DNA of 47,147 nt, from contig NZ_BLIG01000004.1 in NCBI RefSeq assembly GCF_009811415.1, positions 1 to 47,147 of the forward strand. The letters are read 5' to 3'. The stretch's first letter is position 1. The number at the start of each line of letters is the position of its first letter. The stretch comes from Alteromonas sp. KUL106. Its GTDB lineage: Bacteria; Pseudomonadota; Gammaproteobacteria; Enterobacterales; Alteromonadaceae. Below are positions 28,149-36,470 of the stretch, piece by piece. Position numbers and translations under genes: made by a program. The notes under the pieces are model-generated. The model ran no database searches and was not told the DNA's origin. It saw only the letters and a program-made list of their open reading frames with translations.

Positions 28149-29495
28149 ATGGCATACGACCCTCTCATTTCTCACGGTGTTTCCCCCTCTCTTCCTACTG
28201 CAAAAAGCTATTGGCAAGCCACGCATAAACCTGTGATGCTGCCGCCATTAAGTAAAAAGATGAGTTCGGATTATGTCATTATTGGAGGGGGGTATACCGG
28301 GCTGTCTGCTGCTATAACGCTCGCTGAAGCTGGTCAACACGTCACACTGCTTGATGCAAATTCACTGGGTTTTGGCTGCGCTGGGCGCAACGGCGGCTTT
28401 ATTCTCTCTGGAAGCGGACGCCTGTCCTTAAGCGCAATAGAAGATAAGTGGGGTCATGCCATCGCTAAGGGAATGCAGGGTGAATTCGAGGGGGCGGTCA
28501 ATCTGCTAAAGCAGCGTATTACAGATTTTGCTATGCACGTTGACTTAGTGGAAGGCCCCTATCTAAAACTCGCTCACACCCCAAAGCAAGCCGACATGCT
28601 ATGTGCCAGTGCAAAACACCTAGCGTCACGGTTCAACGTACCAAGCACCCCACTTAGTCAAAAAAATATCACCACGCGCTTCGGTATCAAAGGGGCTTAC
28701 GGTGGCGTCGAGCTCAAAGGTGCATGCTTGAACCCATTAAAATTAGTCAGTGAATATGCAAGAATTGCCAAAGAACGTGGAGCAGCCCTATTCTACGACT
28801 CTCCTGCAGTTGATATTGAAAAACACAAAAAAGGCTATGTTGTCACGACCCCAAGCGGATCAGTTTCGGCCAAACATATGCTCATTGCCACTAATGCGTA
28901 TACGCCTAAACGCTTTCATAAAAGTGTAGATAATAAGCAATTCCCTGTTCAGTCGAGCATTTTTGTCACCGCACCATTGAGTAACGAACAGCGCACAGCG
29001 TCGGGCCTAACGGCACCGATGAGCTTTATGGATACCCGAATGATGAAGTACTACTACCGAGTATTACCTGATGGTCGATTATTATTTGGCGGTCGTGGCG
29101 CCGTAACAGGTAAAGATTCTGATAATGCTTCACAGAAACAGCGATTATATCGCGCTATGGTGAAAAGTTTTCCAGCACTTAGCGGTATTGCTATGGATTA
29201 TTTCTGGAGCGGTTGGGTAAGTGTATCGCTAGACAGCATGCCGCGCATTTTCGTCGACAATATGATGACTGGAAACAACGCCAGCCAGACTGGTTATGCT
29301 ATGGGGTATTGCGGCTCCGGCGTTTCTTTCGCCGCGTTTGCCGGACATCGACTCGCTCAGCAAATGATGGGGAATGGTGACGTCGACCTCTCTCTTCCAC
29401 TTTATCGTTCGCCACTGAAAACGTATCCGTTTGCGAAAGCAAGAAGGCTCGCATTGCGTGGCTTGTACCAGTGGGCAAAAGTCGCAGAGCGTTAG
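28149..29495 (+). CDS. FAD-dependent amine oxidoreductase, PuuB-like
   Basis: DAO-superfamily flavoprotein of 448 residues. The Rossmann FAD motif VIIGGGYTGLSAA is at about 43-55 and is followed by the Glu/Asp-ending strand VTLLDAN. CAGRNGGFIL matches the GRNGG signature of PuuB and other amino-acid or amine oxidases. The C-terminal YGMGYCGSGV-type segment is present as GYAMGYCGSGVSFAAFAGH. It likely oxidises a gamma-glutamyl polyamine or related amine, giving aldehyde, ammonia and H2O2. No other puu genes adjoin, so the substrate is uncertain. No obvious ribosome site is seen. Confidence 0.8.
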   Translation: MAYDPLISHGVSPSLPTAKSYWQATHKPVMLPPLSKKMSSDYVIIGGGYTGLSAAITLAEAGQHVTLLDANSLGFGCAGRNGGFILSGSGRLSLSAIEDKWGHAIAKGMQGEFEGAVNLLKQRITDFAMHVDLVEGPYLKLAHTPKQADMLCASAKHLASRFNVPSTPLSQKNITTRFGIKGAYGGVELKGACLNPLKLVSEYARIAKERGAALFYDSPAVDIEKHKKGYVVTTPSGSVSAKHMLIATNAYTPKRFHKSVDNKQFPVQSSIFVTAPLSNEQRTASGLTAPMSFMDTRMMKYYYRVLPDGRLLFGGRGAVTGKDSDNASQKQRLYRAMVKSFPALSGIAMDYFWSGWVSVSLDSMPRIFVDNMMTGNNASQTGYAMGYCGSGVSFAAFAGHRLAQQMMGNGDVDLSLPLYRSPLKTYPFAKARRLALRGLYQWAKVAER

Positions 29496-29503
29496 CCCCG
29501 TTT

Positions 29504-29533
29504 ATCAATTAGGGCAAAGCGGATTGGTATTAA
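29504..29533. repeat. Possible solitary end of the repeat family
   Basis: GCGGATTGGTATTA at 29519-29532 matches the right end of copy 1 (GCGGATTGGTATAA) at 13 of 14 bases, and CAATTA lies a little before it as in the full element. It is intergenic. The short length allows chance. Confidence 0.25.
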
Positions 29534-29596
29534 GCTGTTGCATGCTGACTATAATTTAAGCTACTTTATACTTCTACTCTTTGACGGAGCCATCTC

Positions 29597-29950
29597 ATGT
29601 CATATATCGATGCCTTTGCTGTAGCTGTTCCCACTGAAAATAAAGCGTTGTACATTGAGCACGCCAAACTCGCCGGCGACATTTTTAAAGAGTATGGAGC
29701 GACTAAAATACTCGAAGCTTGGGGGGACGACGTGCCCGATGGCGAAGTCACGTCTTTTCCTCTCGCCGTCAAAGCTAAAGAAAATGAAACCGTGGTGTTC
29801 TCCATTGCATTTTGGCCTTCAAAAGAAGTACGCGATACGGCGTGGCAAAAAGTAATGGAAGATCCTAGGATGAATAACAGCGAAAACCCCATGCCGTTCG
29901 ACGGTAAGCGTCTGATTTATGGGGGCTTCGTACCTATGCTGGAATTGTAA
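29597..29950 (+). CDS. ybaA: DUF1428 family protein YbaA
   Basis: Small cytoplasmic protein of 117 residues, the same length as E. coli YbaA, with the shared stretches YIDAFAVAVP, IFKEYGATKILEAWGDDVPDG, and MPFDGKRLIYGGF. The fold is a dimeric alpha/beta barrel. The biochemical role is unknown. A GGAG ribosome site precedes the ATG. It converges on the sigma-factor operon with 20 bases between stops. Confidence 0.88.
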   Translation: MSYIDAFAVAVPTENKALYIEHAKLAGDIFKEYGATKILEAWGDDVPDGEVTSFPLAVKAKENETVVFSIAFWPSKEVRDTAWQKVMEDPRMNNSENPMPFDGKRLIYGGFVPMLEL

Positions 29951-29970
29951 ACCTCAAGCTAAAGGTTCTG

Positions 29971-30639
29971 CTATTTCATATCGTCTATTTTCGTCAGCGC
30001 TAATGGCAAATCGTCGGCTAGTTTTTTGTATCGACGGTAAACGATAAACACAATCACGCTGTTTACCAGTAACTGTGTCGACCACAGCATATAGGCGTTG
30101 TACATCAATACGTTGAAAACCGCTAGCGCCAGCAACCCGCACCACAAGGCTAGACATCCATAAAAGCTAATTTTCCAATAGTGTAATTGCTGCTTTAGCT
30201 GGTTTTGTTTAAACGAAAGCATCGATTGCACATCTAGTGTCTGGACTTTCCACTGCCTTTGTCTTACTAGGTATCCCCACACCCCAAACGTAACTGGGAT
30301 GGGCGTAAGCACCAAGAAGAGTAAAAATTGGTAGGTAGAGAGTGGCTCAAACAACACCAGCGTTAAACACCATACTGAAACCGCGAGCCCAAGTACTAAA
30401 TCGACGGCGCCTTTTAGCTTTAATTTGAATCTCGCGTTCTTGGTATCTTTAATCAATACATCTGTATCCACTGAGGGAGTTGCATCTTTATATGCACTCT
30501 GCCATTGGGCTAATTGCTTATCTAATTCATTCATATTGAAATTATTATCGTTCACGTCAGATGTGTTGTCGCTCAAGGCTGATTTATTGTCGCTCATGGC
30601 TGATTTATTGCCGCTCATGGCTGACTCACTGTCGCTCAT
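29971..30639 (-). CDS. Four-helix membrane protein downstream of the sigma factor (candidate anti-sigma factor)
   Basis: I do not recognise a family. Its 222 residues begin with four degenerate 7-residue repeats (SDSESAM, SGNKSAM, SDNKSAL, SDNTSDV), then a soluble region (to about 75), then four predicted membrane helices (about 78-97, 103-125, 158-180, 185-205). The ATG overlaps the sigma-factor stop (ATGA) and has GGAG eight bases upstream, so it is translationally coupled. Such a position is typical of an anti-sigma factor, but the zinc-binding H-x3-C-x2-C motif is missing. Role inferred from context only. Confidence 0.65.
   Translation of the reverse strand: MSDSESAMSGNKSAMSDNKSALSDNTSDVNDNNFNMNELDKQLAQWQSAYKDATPSVDTDVLIKDTKNARFKLKLKGAVDLVLGLAVSVWCLTLVLFEPLSTYQFLLFLVLTPIPVTFGVWGYLVRQRQWKVQTLDVQSMLSFKQNQLKQQLHYWKISFYGCLALWCGLLALAVFNVLMYNAYMLWSTQLLVNSVIVFIVYRRYKKLADDLPLALTKIDDMK
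30556..30639 (-). repeat. 21-bp tandem repeat in the N-terminal coding region
   Basis: Four units of 21 bases; three start ATGAGCG(A/G)CA and the fourth TTGAGCGACA. Each ATG is in frame, so gain or loss of a unit would change length but not frame. Confidence 0.8.
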
Positions 30640-31163
30640 GGCTTTTGCTCCATTATCTGTGTCAATTGCTGGCGAGCGCGACTTGCACGTTTAGCGACAG
30701 CGCTCTCATTTATACCTAACATGTTGGCTATTTCTAGCTGACTGAACCCCTCTAACATCAGAGCCAGTACTTGTCTGTACTTTATTTCTAGCTGGCGTAA
30801 ACCTGTCATGAGATCCATCGCATTCTCTTGTAATATCGCTTCCCGAGATGAGCTAGCGCTTATCGTATGAGAGCTATCAAATTCTCCGTCATGGGCAAAC
30901 TCTTGACGTCTCTGCTCTTTAATCACGTGATCCACCGCCTTGTTGTGCGCAACTTTTGCCACGAACGTTTTCACACTCGCCTCACCTCGAAAACCACGTT
31001 CTCGACTCTCTGATGTGCCGTCAAATGCGCGCCACACAGCTAATGACATCTCTTGTATAAGCTCGTCTTGAAGTGACTTATTAGCTTCGAACGTAGCTGC
31101 AATACGCGCCATAAGCGGCGCGTATTCACTAAGCAGTTTTTCTATTTGAATGGTGTCTTTCAC
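30636..31163 (-). CDS. ECF-type RNA polymerase sigma factor
   Basis: Sigma-70 family protein of 175 residues with only regions 2 and 4. Region 2 is visible around LQDELIQEMSLAVWRAFDG and VKTFVAKVAHNKAVDHV (about 31-85). Region 4 is the helix-turn-helix LEIKYRQVLALMLEGFSQLEIANMLGINESAVAKRASRARQQL (in part; about 127-170). The start is a GTG with GGAA upstream; no nearer ATG exists. It overlaps the downstream membrane-protein gene by four bases. The target promoters are unknown. Confidence 0.85.
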   Translation of the reverse strand: MKDTIQIEKLLSEYAPLMARIAATFEANKSLQDELIQEMSLAVWRAFDGTSESRERGFRGEASVKTFVAKVAHNKAVDHVIKEQRRQEFAHDGEFDSSHTISASSSREAILQENAMDLMTGLRQLEIKYRQVLALMLEGFSQLEIANMLGINESAVAKRASRARQQLTQIMEQKP

Positions 31164-31231
31164 TGCATTTCCATTTTTATTCTTTTTAATTCCACGCTTT
31201 AAACGAGCAGTTTAGGTACGCTCTTTGTTGG

Positions 31232-31939
31232 TTATCGAAACAATCTCTGATAAGCAACGAAGCATGCGCATGAGACAATAGGGCCAAGCACTAATCCCGA
31301 CAAAGCAAAGGTATAGGGTGCAAGTGCAACACTTAAGAAAATCATGACACCTATTACTAACATAGGCTTATAAGCGTCTATTACGGCAACAATGCTGTGT
31401 TTAAAAGACGCTACGATAGAACGATTCTGCAAAATAATTAGCATAGGTACAAATAGAAGTAATAGGTTTATTGGTGACGCTGAGCCCATCATAAGTCCAA
31501 CTTTCCACGCAGGCACGTCTACTATAGTACCGCTAGCTAACGCCGCCATCGACTGCGCCCCCATTAACATATCGCCAATTTGAAATTGAATCCACGCTAT
31601 AACGGGCCCGGTTAAACTCCACAGTGCGATATTCGCCCATGAACGCATCTTCCCTCCCCATAAGCTTACCTTTCCTTTCACTGCTAAATTAGCGATAGCC
31701 AACCACATGATGGTCGCTAAAAGCGGGCTCACCCATTTAGATATCCCTAAACCAACAGGGCCGGCCAACGCCTGAATAAGGCCAGCAGTGAGTAACGTCA
31801 AAAATGAAAGTCCTAATAATTTAAAAGGTGCCTTTGCAAAGAGCTGCCAGCCCTCTTTCAGCCATGTTAGCGCTTCTTTTGCCGGAAGGCTCTTGTTTGC
31901 TTGTTGATGTATTGCGCGAGTTGAAGTTACGGTTGTCAT
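31232..31939 (-). CDS. BPSS1780-like multi-pass membrane protein
   Basis: Predicted inner-membrane protein of 235 residues, about 5-6 hydrophobic segments, beginning with SLPAKEALTWLKEGWQLFAKAPFKLLGL, in pattern similar to the BPSS1780/DUF2189-like families (GW-x-LF-x(3)-P followed by a helix). Function unknown. The frame is open from 32098, but ATG 31939 has a very good AAAGGA site at the right distance and starts just before the conserved part. It lies upstream of the sigma factor (69-base gap) and may be the first gene of that operon. Confidence 0.65.
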   Translation of the reverse strand: MTTVTSTRAIHQQANKSLPAKEALTWLKEGWQLFAKAPFKLLGLSFLTLLTAGLIQALAGPVGLGISKWVSPLLATIMWLAIANLAVKGKVSLWGGKMRSWANIALWSLTGPVIAWIQFQIGDMLMGAQSMAALASGTIVDVPAWKVGLMMGSASPINLLLLFVPMLIILQNRSIVASFKHSIVAVIDAYKPMLVIGVMIFLSVALAPYTFALSGLVLGPIVSCACFVAYQRLFR

Positions 31940-31972
31940 CACATTATCCTTTTGCATTGCGTAAACGTTAGT

Positions 31973-31998
31973 ATTGAGTGTCACTGTTGTTTCGTTCC
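31973..31998 (-). promoter_or_regulatory. Possible ECF-type promoter of the sigma-factor operon
   Basis: On the minus strand GGAAC (31998-31994) is followed after 16 bases by TCAAT, about 34 bases before ATG 31939. The spacing is a little short for sigmaE, but position and the -35 core fit an autoregulated ECF promoter. Confidence 0.3.
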
Positions 31999-32261
31999 AG
32001 ACTGAAACGCGTGATTTGCTCGTCGTACAGTCGGGTTTATTGTTTAACTTTTCCCCTATAGACGATAGCGATGACAAAAACCTGACAAACTTTTTCAAAA
32101 AAAAGTAAGAAAAATAAAAAAAATTTTAGCGACAATTACTTATAAACGTAAAATCCAATATCCCCACTGTTTAATTTGGCTTGAAGCTCAACTTCGTATG
32201 AGTAATTAGGGCCTTCTAAAAAAATAATCGCCCTACTTTCCTCTAGTACTTATGTTTCTGG

Positions 32262-32293
32262 CAAAAAAAAGCCCGCTTAACTAAGCGGGCTTT
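32262..32293 (-). terminator. Rho-independent terminator of tyrS
   Basis: On the minus strand AAGCCCGCTTA pairs with TAAGCGGGCTT and is followed by a run of eight T. It is located 21 bases after the tyrS stop. Confidence 0.92.
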
Positions 32294-32313
32294 CAAAAAC
32301 TATCAGAAAAACA

Positions 32314-33513
32314 TTAGGCTAGCGTAATACGCGCAAACTTGCGTTTACCCACCTGATACACGTTTTCACCTTTTTCGGTAATCACTAGACGGGTATCTTC
32401 CACTTTATCGCCGTTAATTTTAACTGCGCCTTGCTTAATCATGCGCATAGCATCTGAAGTCGAACCTACAAGGTTAGCTTCTTTCAACAAATTACCAATG
32501 GCAATACCCTCATCGCTCAACGCAATTTCAAGCTCAGGCATGTCGTCAGGAATAGCATTTTTCTGGAAACGTTGAATAAAGTCCTGATGCGCGCCTTCTG
32601 CCGCTGCATCGTCATGGAAGCGTGCAATAATTTCTTTCGCCAGCATGATTTTGATATCACGTGGGTTTTCACCGTTAGCGACGCGGGTTTTAAGCTCTGC
32701 AATCTCTTCTATCGGACGGAAGCTTAACAAGTCATAGTAACGCCACATCAAATCATCAGAAATAGACATTACTTTACCGAACATGTCGTTTGGTGCGTCT
32801 GTAATTCCAATGTAGTTATTCAAAGACTTAGACATCTTCTGAACGCCGTCTAAGCCTTCAAGCAGCGGCACCATGACGATAGATTGTTGCTTTTGGCCTT
32901 GCTCTTTCTGAAGCTCACGACCCATAAGTAAGTTAAAGCGCTGATCGGTTCCCCCCAATTCAACGTCAGATTCAAGAGCCACCGAATCCCAACCTTGCAC
33001 CAACGGGTACAGGAACTCATGAATAGCGATAGGTTGGCCATTGTTATAACGTTTTTTAAAGTCATCCCGCTCTAACATACGCGCAACAGTCTGACTTGCC
33101 GCAAGTTTGATCATGCCAGCAGCACCAAGTTTGTCCATCCATTCTGAGTTAAAACGTATTTCTGTTTTATCTTCATCAAGGATCTTGAACACTTGTTCTT
33201 GATACGTTTTTGCGTTCTCTAATACCTGTTCTTTGCTTAAAGGCTTGCGTGTTACATTTTTACCTGTAGGATCGCCAATAAGGCCAGTAAAATCACCAAT
33301 AAGAAAAACAACGTTGTGGCCTAGCTGCTGGAATGTACGCAGCTTGTTGATCAACACGGTGTGACCAAGATGCAGATCAGGCGCAGTTGGATCAAAACCC
33401 GCTTTGATGGTGAGGGTTTTGCCGGATTTTAGTTTTTCAATTAAATCCTCTTCGGGGAGTATTTCATCAACCCCCCGTTTAATCTCAGCTAGCGCTGTTT
33501 GCCAATCGTTCAT
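32314..33513 (-). CDS. tyrS: Tyrosyl-tRNA synthetase
   Basis: Charges tRNA-Tyr. A 399-residue class I enzyme with the HIGH-type motif HLGH at 48-51 and the KMSKS loop in [10 protein letters not shown] (near 232). An S4 RNA-binding domain forms the C-terminus (about 335-399, [14 protein letters not shown]). It is of the TyrZ type (shorter insertions, C-terminal S4) common in marine gammaproteobacteria. It diverges from mepM-anmK, the same neighbourhood seen in Pseudomonas and relatives. Confidence 0.97.
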   Translation of the reverse strand: MNDWQTALAEIKRGVDEILPEEDLIEKLKSGKTLTIKAGFDPTAPDLHLGHTVLINKLRTFQQLGHNVVFLIGDFTGLIGDPTGKNVTRKPLSKEQVLENAKTYQEQVFKILDEDKTEIRFNSEWMDKLGAAGMIKLAASQTVARMLERDDFKKRYNNGQPIAIHEFLYPLVQGWDSVALESDVELGGTDQRFNLLMGRELQKEQGQKQQSIVMVPLLEGLDGVQKMSKSLNNYIGITDAPNDMFGKVMSISDDLMWRYYDLLSFRPIEEIAELKTRVANGENPRDIKIMLAKEIIARFHDDAAAEGAHQDFIQRFQKNAIPDDMPELEIALSDEGIAIGNLLKEANLVGSTSDAMRMIKQGAVKINGDKVEDTRLVITEKGENVYQVGKRKFARITLA

Positions 33514-33577
33514 TTGTACGTCACACTCTTTAAAAAAACTGTATATTCAATATTGGCGGGCATTTTACGCGTACAAC

Positions 33578-33605
33578 GGAACCATTAAAAGGTTTGCGCG
33601 TCAAA
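33578..33605 (+). promoter_or_regulatory. SigmaE-like promoter upstream of mepM
   Basis: GGAACCA at 33578-33584 is followed after 16 bases by TCAAA at 33601-33605, against the RpoE consensus GGAACTT-N16-TCNAA. It would give a leader of about 200 bases to mepM. In the rest of this 303-base divergent gap I see no other feature. Confidence 0.4.
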
Positions 33606-33816
33606 AAACGGATTACAAACAGTCATGTTGTTAAACCCAACAGCTTTTAACGTGAAATCAGAGTACTGAATTAACGTGGGCTCAAGAGATAATCTCGACG
33701 ATAAGAGCTATTGGGTGTAACAATTTGCGCTAACAATATAATGAGAAAAGTTGCATTTTTAAGCAACATATGTGAAATAGTGATGTGCACATAACACTTC
33801 TCAGGTGGGCAGTAGT

Positions 33817-35142
33817 ATGAGAAAGAAATTAGACGCGTCAAAAGCGCTCAATTTATTTAAAAAATTACCGAAACAGCACAGAACAGGGTTAGCCATTGCT
33901 AGCCTGTTTCTGGGTGGTCTTATCCTTTTGCCAAGTGAGCCGGTAGAAGCCAGTCGTCATCAAGAGGCGCACATTTTGGATGCAGGGGTTCGTTATCCTG
34001 TAGAGCTTCACATTACCCCATCAACCACGGTGTTTTCTGGTGAAGAAGAATCTTCGTGGCAAACTTATAAAGTACGTAGCGGCGATACACTGGCGAAGCT
34101 TTTCAAGCGTGCAGGGTTTACCTCTCGTGACGTTTATAACGTCACGAAAGCGGGTGAACTAGCCAAAACACTCGTTACGTTGCTTCCTGGCGATGAGCTA
34201 TCGTTTAAGACGAATAAAGACGGCAGTTTTGGTGAGTTGAAGTACAAGCTTTCTTCAACTGATACTTTGTTTGTGCGACCAGAATCGTCAGATGAGAACA
34301 GTGCGCTTACAGCCGAGATCGAGAAGCGTGATGTGGACATTCGCTATAACTTCGCACAAGGTGAAATTCACTCTAGCTTTTGGAATGCCGCAAGTGATGC
34401 AGGTTTAACGAGCAATCAAATAATGAATCTTGCCGGGATATTCGGCTGGGATATCGACTTTGCGATGGAAATTCGCTCGGGTGACACCTTTAATGTCGTG
34501 TTTGAAGAGCAATACATTGATGGCGAGTTCGTTGGTTACGGCGATATTGTTGCGGCTGAGTTTACTAACCAAGGCGAACATTTTAGCGCTATTCTTCACG
34601 AAGATGGCACTTATTATACGCCAGAAGGCCGGAGTATGCGTAAGAGCTTTTTACGTGCGCCGGTTAACTTTAGGTATGTTAGCTCCGACTTCACTAAAGC
34701 GCGTTTTCACCCTGTGCAAAAGCGCTGGAAAGCGCATCGAGGCACAGACTATGTGGCAGCCGTCGGCACACCGATTATGGCTGCGGGTGATGGCAAAGTG
34801 ATTAAAGCAGGCTACGATAAATATAACGGCCATCATGTTTTTATTCAGCACGGTGAAAAATACACCACCAAATATCTTCACTTTAAGAAACGTGCGGTGA
34901 AATTGGGAGACACCGTTAAACAGGGTCAAACTGTGGGCTACCTTGGCAGTTCGGGTATGGTCACCGGCGCTCACCTGCACTATGAGTTCTTGGTAGATGG
35001 TGTTCACCGAAACCCTCGTACTGTAGAACTCCCGAAGGCCCTACCCATTGCTAAGGAAGAACGAGAACGGTTTATGGAGATAGCAGAATTACGCCAGCAG
35101 CAGCTTAATAACAACAAGCGTATTATGCTTGCTATGAAATAG
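33817..35142 (+). CDS. mepM: Peptidoglycan DD-endopeptidase, MepM type (M23)
   Basis: Cleaves D-Ala-mDAP cross-links to allow wall growth. From ATG 33817 it has 441 residues, as in E. coli MepM (440). A single N-terminal membrane anchor (about 22-38) precedes an OapA/LysM-like domain (YKVRSGDTLAKLFKRAG, about 78-130), a middle domain (180-290), and the M23 catalytic domain with HRGTD (H307, D311) and HLH (H386-H388). The frame is open from a GTG at 33805, but AGGTGG just before ATG 33817 decides the start. It is followed seven bases later by anmK. Confidence 0.93.
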   Translation: MRKKLDASKALNLFKKLPKQHRTGLAIASLFLGGLILLPSEPVEASRHQEAHILDAGVRYPVELHITPSTTVFSGEEESSWQTYKVRSGDTLAKLFKRAGFTSRDVYNVTKAGELAKTLVTLLPGDELSFKTNKDGSFGELKYKLSSTDTLFVRPESSDENSALTAEIEKRDVDIRYNFAQGEIHSSFWNAASDAGLTSNQIMNLAGIFGWDIDFAMEIRSGDTFNVVFEEQYIDGEFVGYGDIVAAEFTNQGEHFSAILHEDGTYYTPEGRSMRKSFLRAPVNFRYVSSDFTKARFHPVQKRWKAHRGTDYVAAVGTPIMAAGDGKVIKAGYDKYNGHHVFIQHGEKYTTKYLHFKKRAVKLGDTVKQGQTVGYLGSSGMVTGAHLHYEFLVDGVHRNPRTVELPKALPIAKEERERFMEIAELRQQQLNNNKRIMLAMK

Positions 35143-35149
35143 TAGCGCT

Positions 35150-36352
35150 ATGGCAAAATATATAGGCCTGATGTCAGGCACTAGCATGGACGGCGTAGAC
35201 GCCGTCCTGTGCGACATCACGCAAACCTCTTTTACTACTCTCGCTGCTCATTCAACACCCTATTCTGCCGAATTACTTGCTGCGCTTAATGCGCTTTGTT
35301 GTGAAGGCCCTGATGAACTTAATAGTTTGGCAATTGCTGACAGACTGGTGGCCGAAACCTTCGCGACGGTTACATTAGAGCTGCTCGAGCAAAACAATTT
35401 ATGTCCTTCAGACATTGTGGCTATTGGTTCGCATGGTCAAACCGTGCGTCACCATCCAAATGCTGATGTACTGTCAGCGCATTTTGCAAAGTCCTCCGTT
35501 CGTGGCTTCACGTGTCAAATAGGCGACCCGAATACCATTGCGGTGCGCACGGGCATTGATGTCATCGGTGATTTCAGGCGCAAAGATATTGCCTTGGGAG
35601 GGCAAGGTGCTCCCTTGGTTCCCGCTTTTCACAATGCAGTATTTGCCAGCGATGATAGACACCGTGCACTGGTTAATATTGGTGGTATTGCAAACATTTC
35701 ACTGCTTGCACCTAAGCAAGATGGCGTGCCGCCCAAAGGGTTCGATACAGGGCCGGGCAACAGATTGATGGACGAATGGATAAGCCTTCATTTAAACGAA
35801 AGCTTCGATAAAAATGGCGCATGGGCCGCGTCAGGCTCCACGCATTCTGGTCTGCTTAAGCAACTTCTGCTCGACGACTACTTTAAACTTTCTGCCCCCA
35901 AAAGCACCGGCAGAGAGTATTTTAACATCGACTGGTTGAGCAACACACTGGCAGACATTTTCCCGTCTTTTGCTGGGCTGGATGGCGAAGAGTTTAGCAA
36001 TAATTTAGCGCCACAAGATGTGCAAGCGACATTACTTGCTTTAACTGGCGAAACCATCGCTCAAGATATAAAACGACATTTACCCCATGAAAATAAAAAT
36101 GGTGAATTAAGTGACGTCATTGTGTGCGGCGGAGGTGCATTTAATCAAGCCTTAATGACGTATTTGAGCAGTGCCTTGAACGATTATAAGGTTGTAGACA
36201 GCCACATACTCGGTATCCACCCACAACACGTCGAGGGAGCTGCGTTTGCGTGGTTTGCCCATGCGTATATGAATGATATTAAAGGGAATGTGCCTGCTGT
36301 CACGGGAGCCTCTAGGCCTGCTGTGCTTGGCGCACTATTTAAAAAAGCGTAA
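35150..36352 (+). CDS. anmK: Anhydro-N-acetylmuramic acid kinase
   Basis: Phosphorylates and opens 1,6-anhydroMurNAc in cell-wall recycling, giving MurNAc-6-phosphate. The 400-residue protein begins with the ATP-binding motif GLMSGTSMDGVDAVL, followed by SHGQTVRH, GDFRRKDIALGGQGAPL, NIGGIANI, DTGPGN and ICGGGA-type VCGGGAFN motifs, as in the AnmK family. The gene is seven bases after mepM, a conserved pair in this group. It links wall hydrolysis to recycling. Confidence 0.96.
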   Translation: MAKYIGLMSGTSMDGVDAVLCDITQTSFTTLAAHSTPYSAELLAALNALCCEGPDELNSLAIADRLVAETFATVTLELLEQNNLCPSDIVAIGSHGQTVRHHPNADVLSAHFAKSSVRGFTCQIGDPNTIAVRTGIDVIGDFRRKDIALGGQGAPLVPAFHNAVFASDDRHRALVNIGGIANISLLAPKQDGVPPKGFDTGPGNRLMDEWISLHLNESFDKNGAWAASGSTHSGLLKQLLLDDYFKLSAPKSTGREYFNIDWLSNTLADIFPSFAGLDGEEFSNNLAPQDVQATLLALTGETIAQDIKRHLPHENKNGELSDVIVCGGGAFNQALMTYLSSALNDYKVVDSHILGIHPQHVEGAAFAWFAHAYMNDIKGNVPAVTGASRPAVLGALFKKA

Positions 36353-36418
36353 AAAAACGACTCATCGAAGGTCCCTACCGTTTAAGAAAATAAGAAATAT
36401 AACATGCGTTATAAACAA

Positions 36419-36453
36419 AATAAGGGCCAACGATTTTTTCACTGGCCCTTATT
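36419..36453 (-). terminator. Hairpin terminator between anmK and the MFS gene
   Basis: AATAAGGGCCA and TGGCCCTTATT form a perfect 11-bp stem with a 13-base loop between convergent genes. T-rich sequence follows on the minus strand, and it may work both ways. Confidence 0.8.
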
Positions 36454-36470
36454 AAATCTTAACAGGGGTA

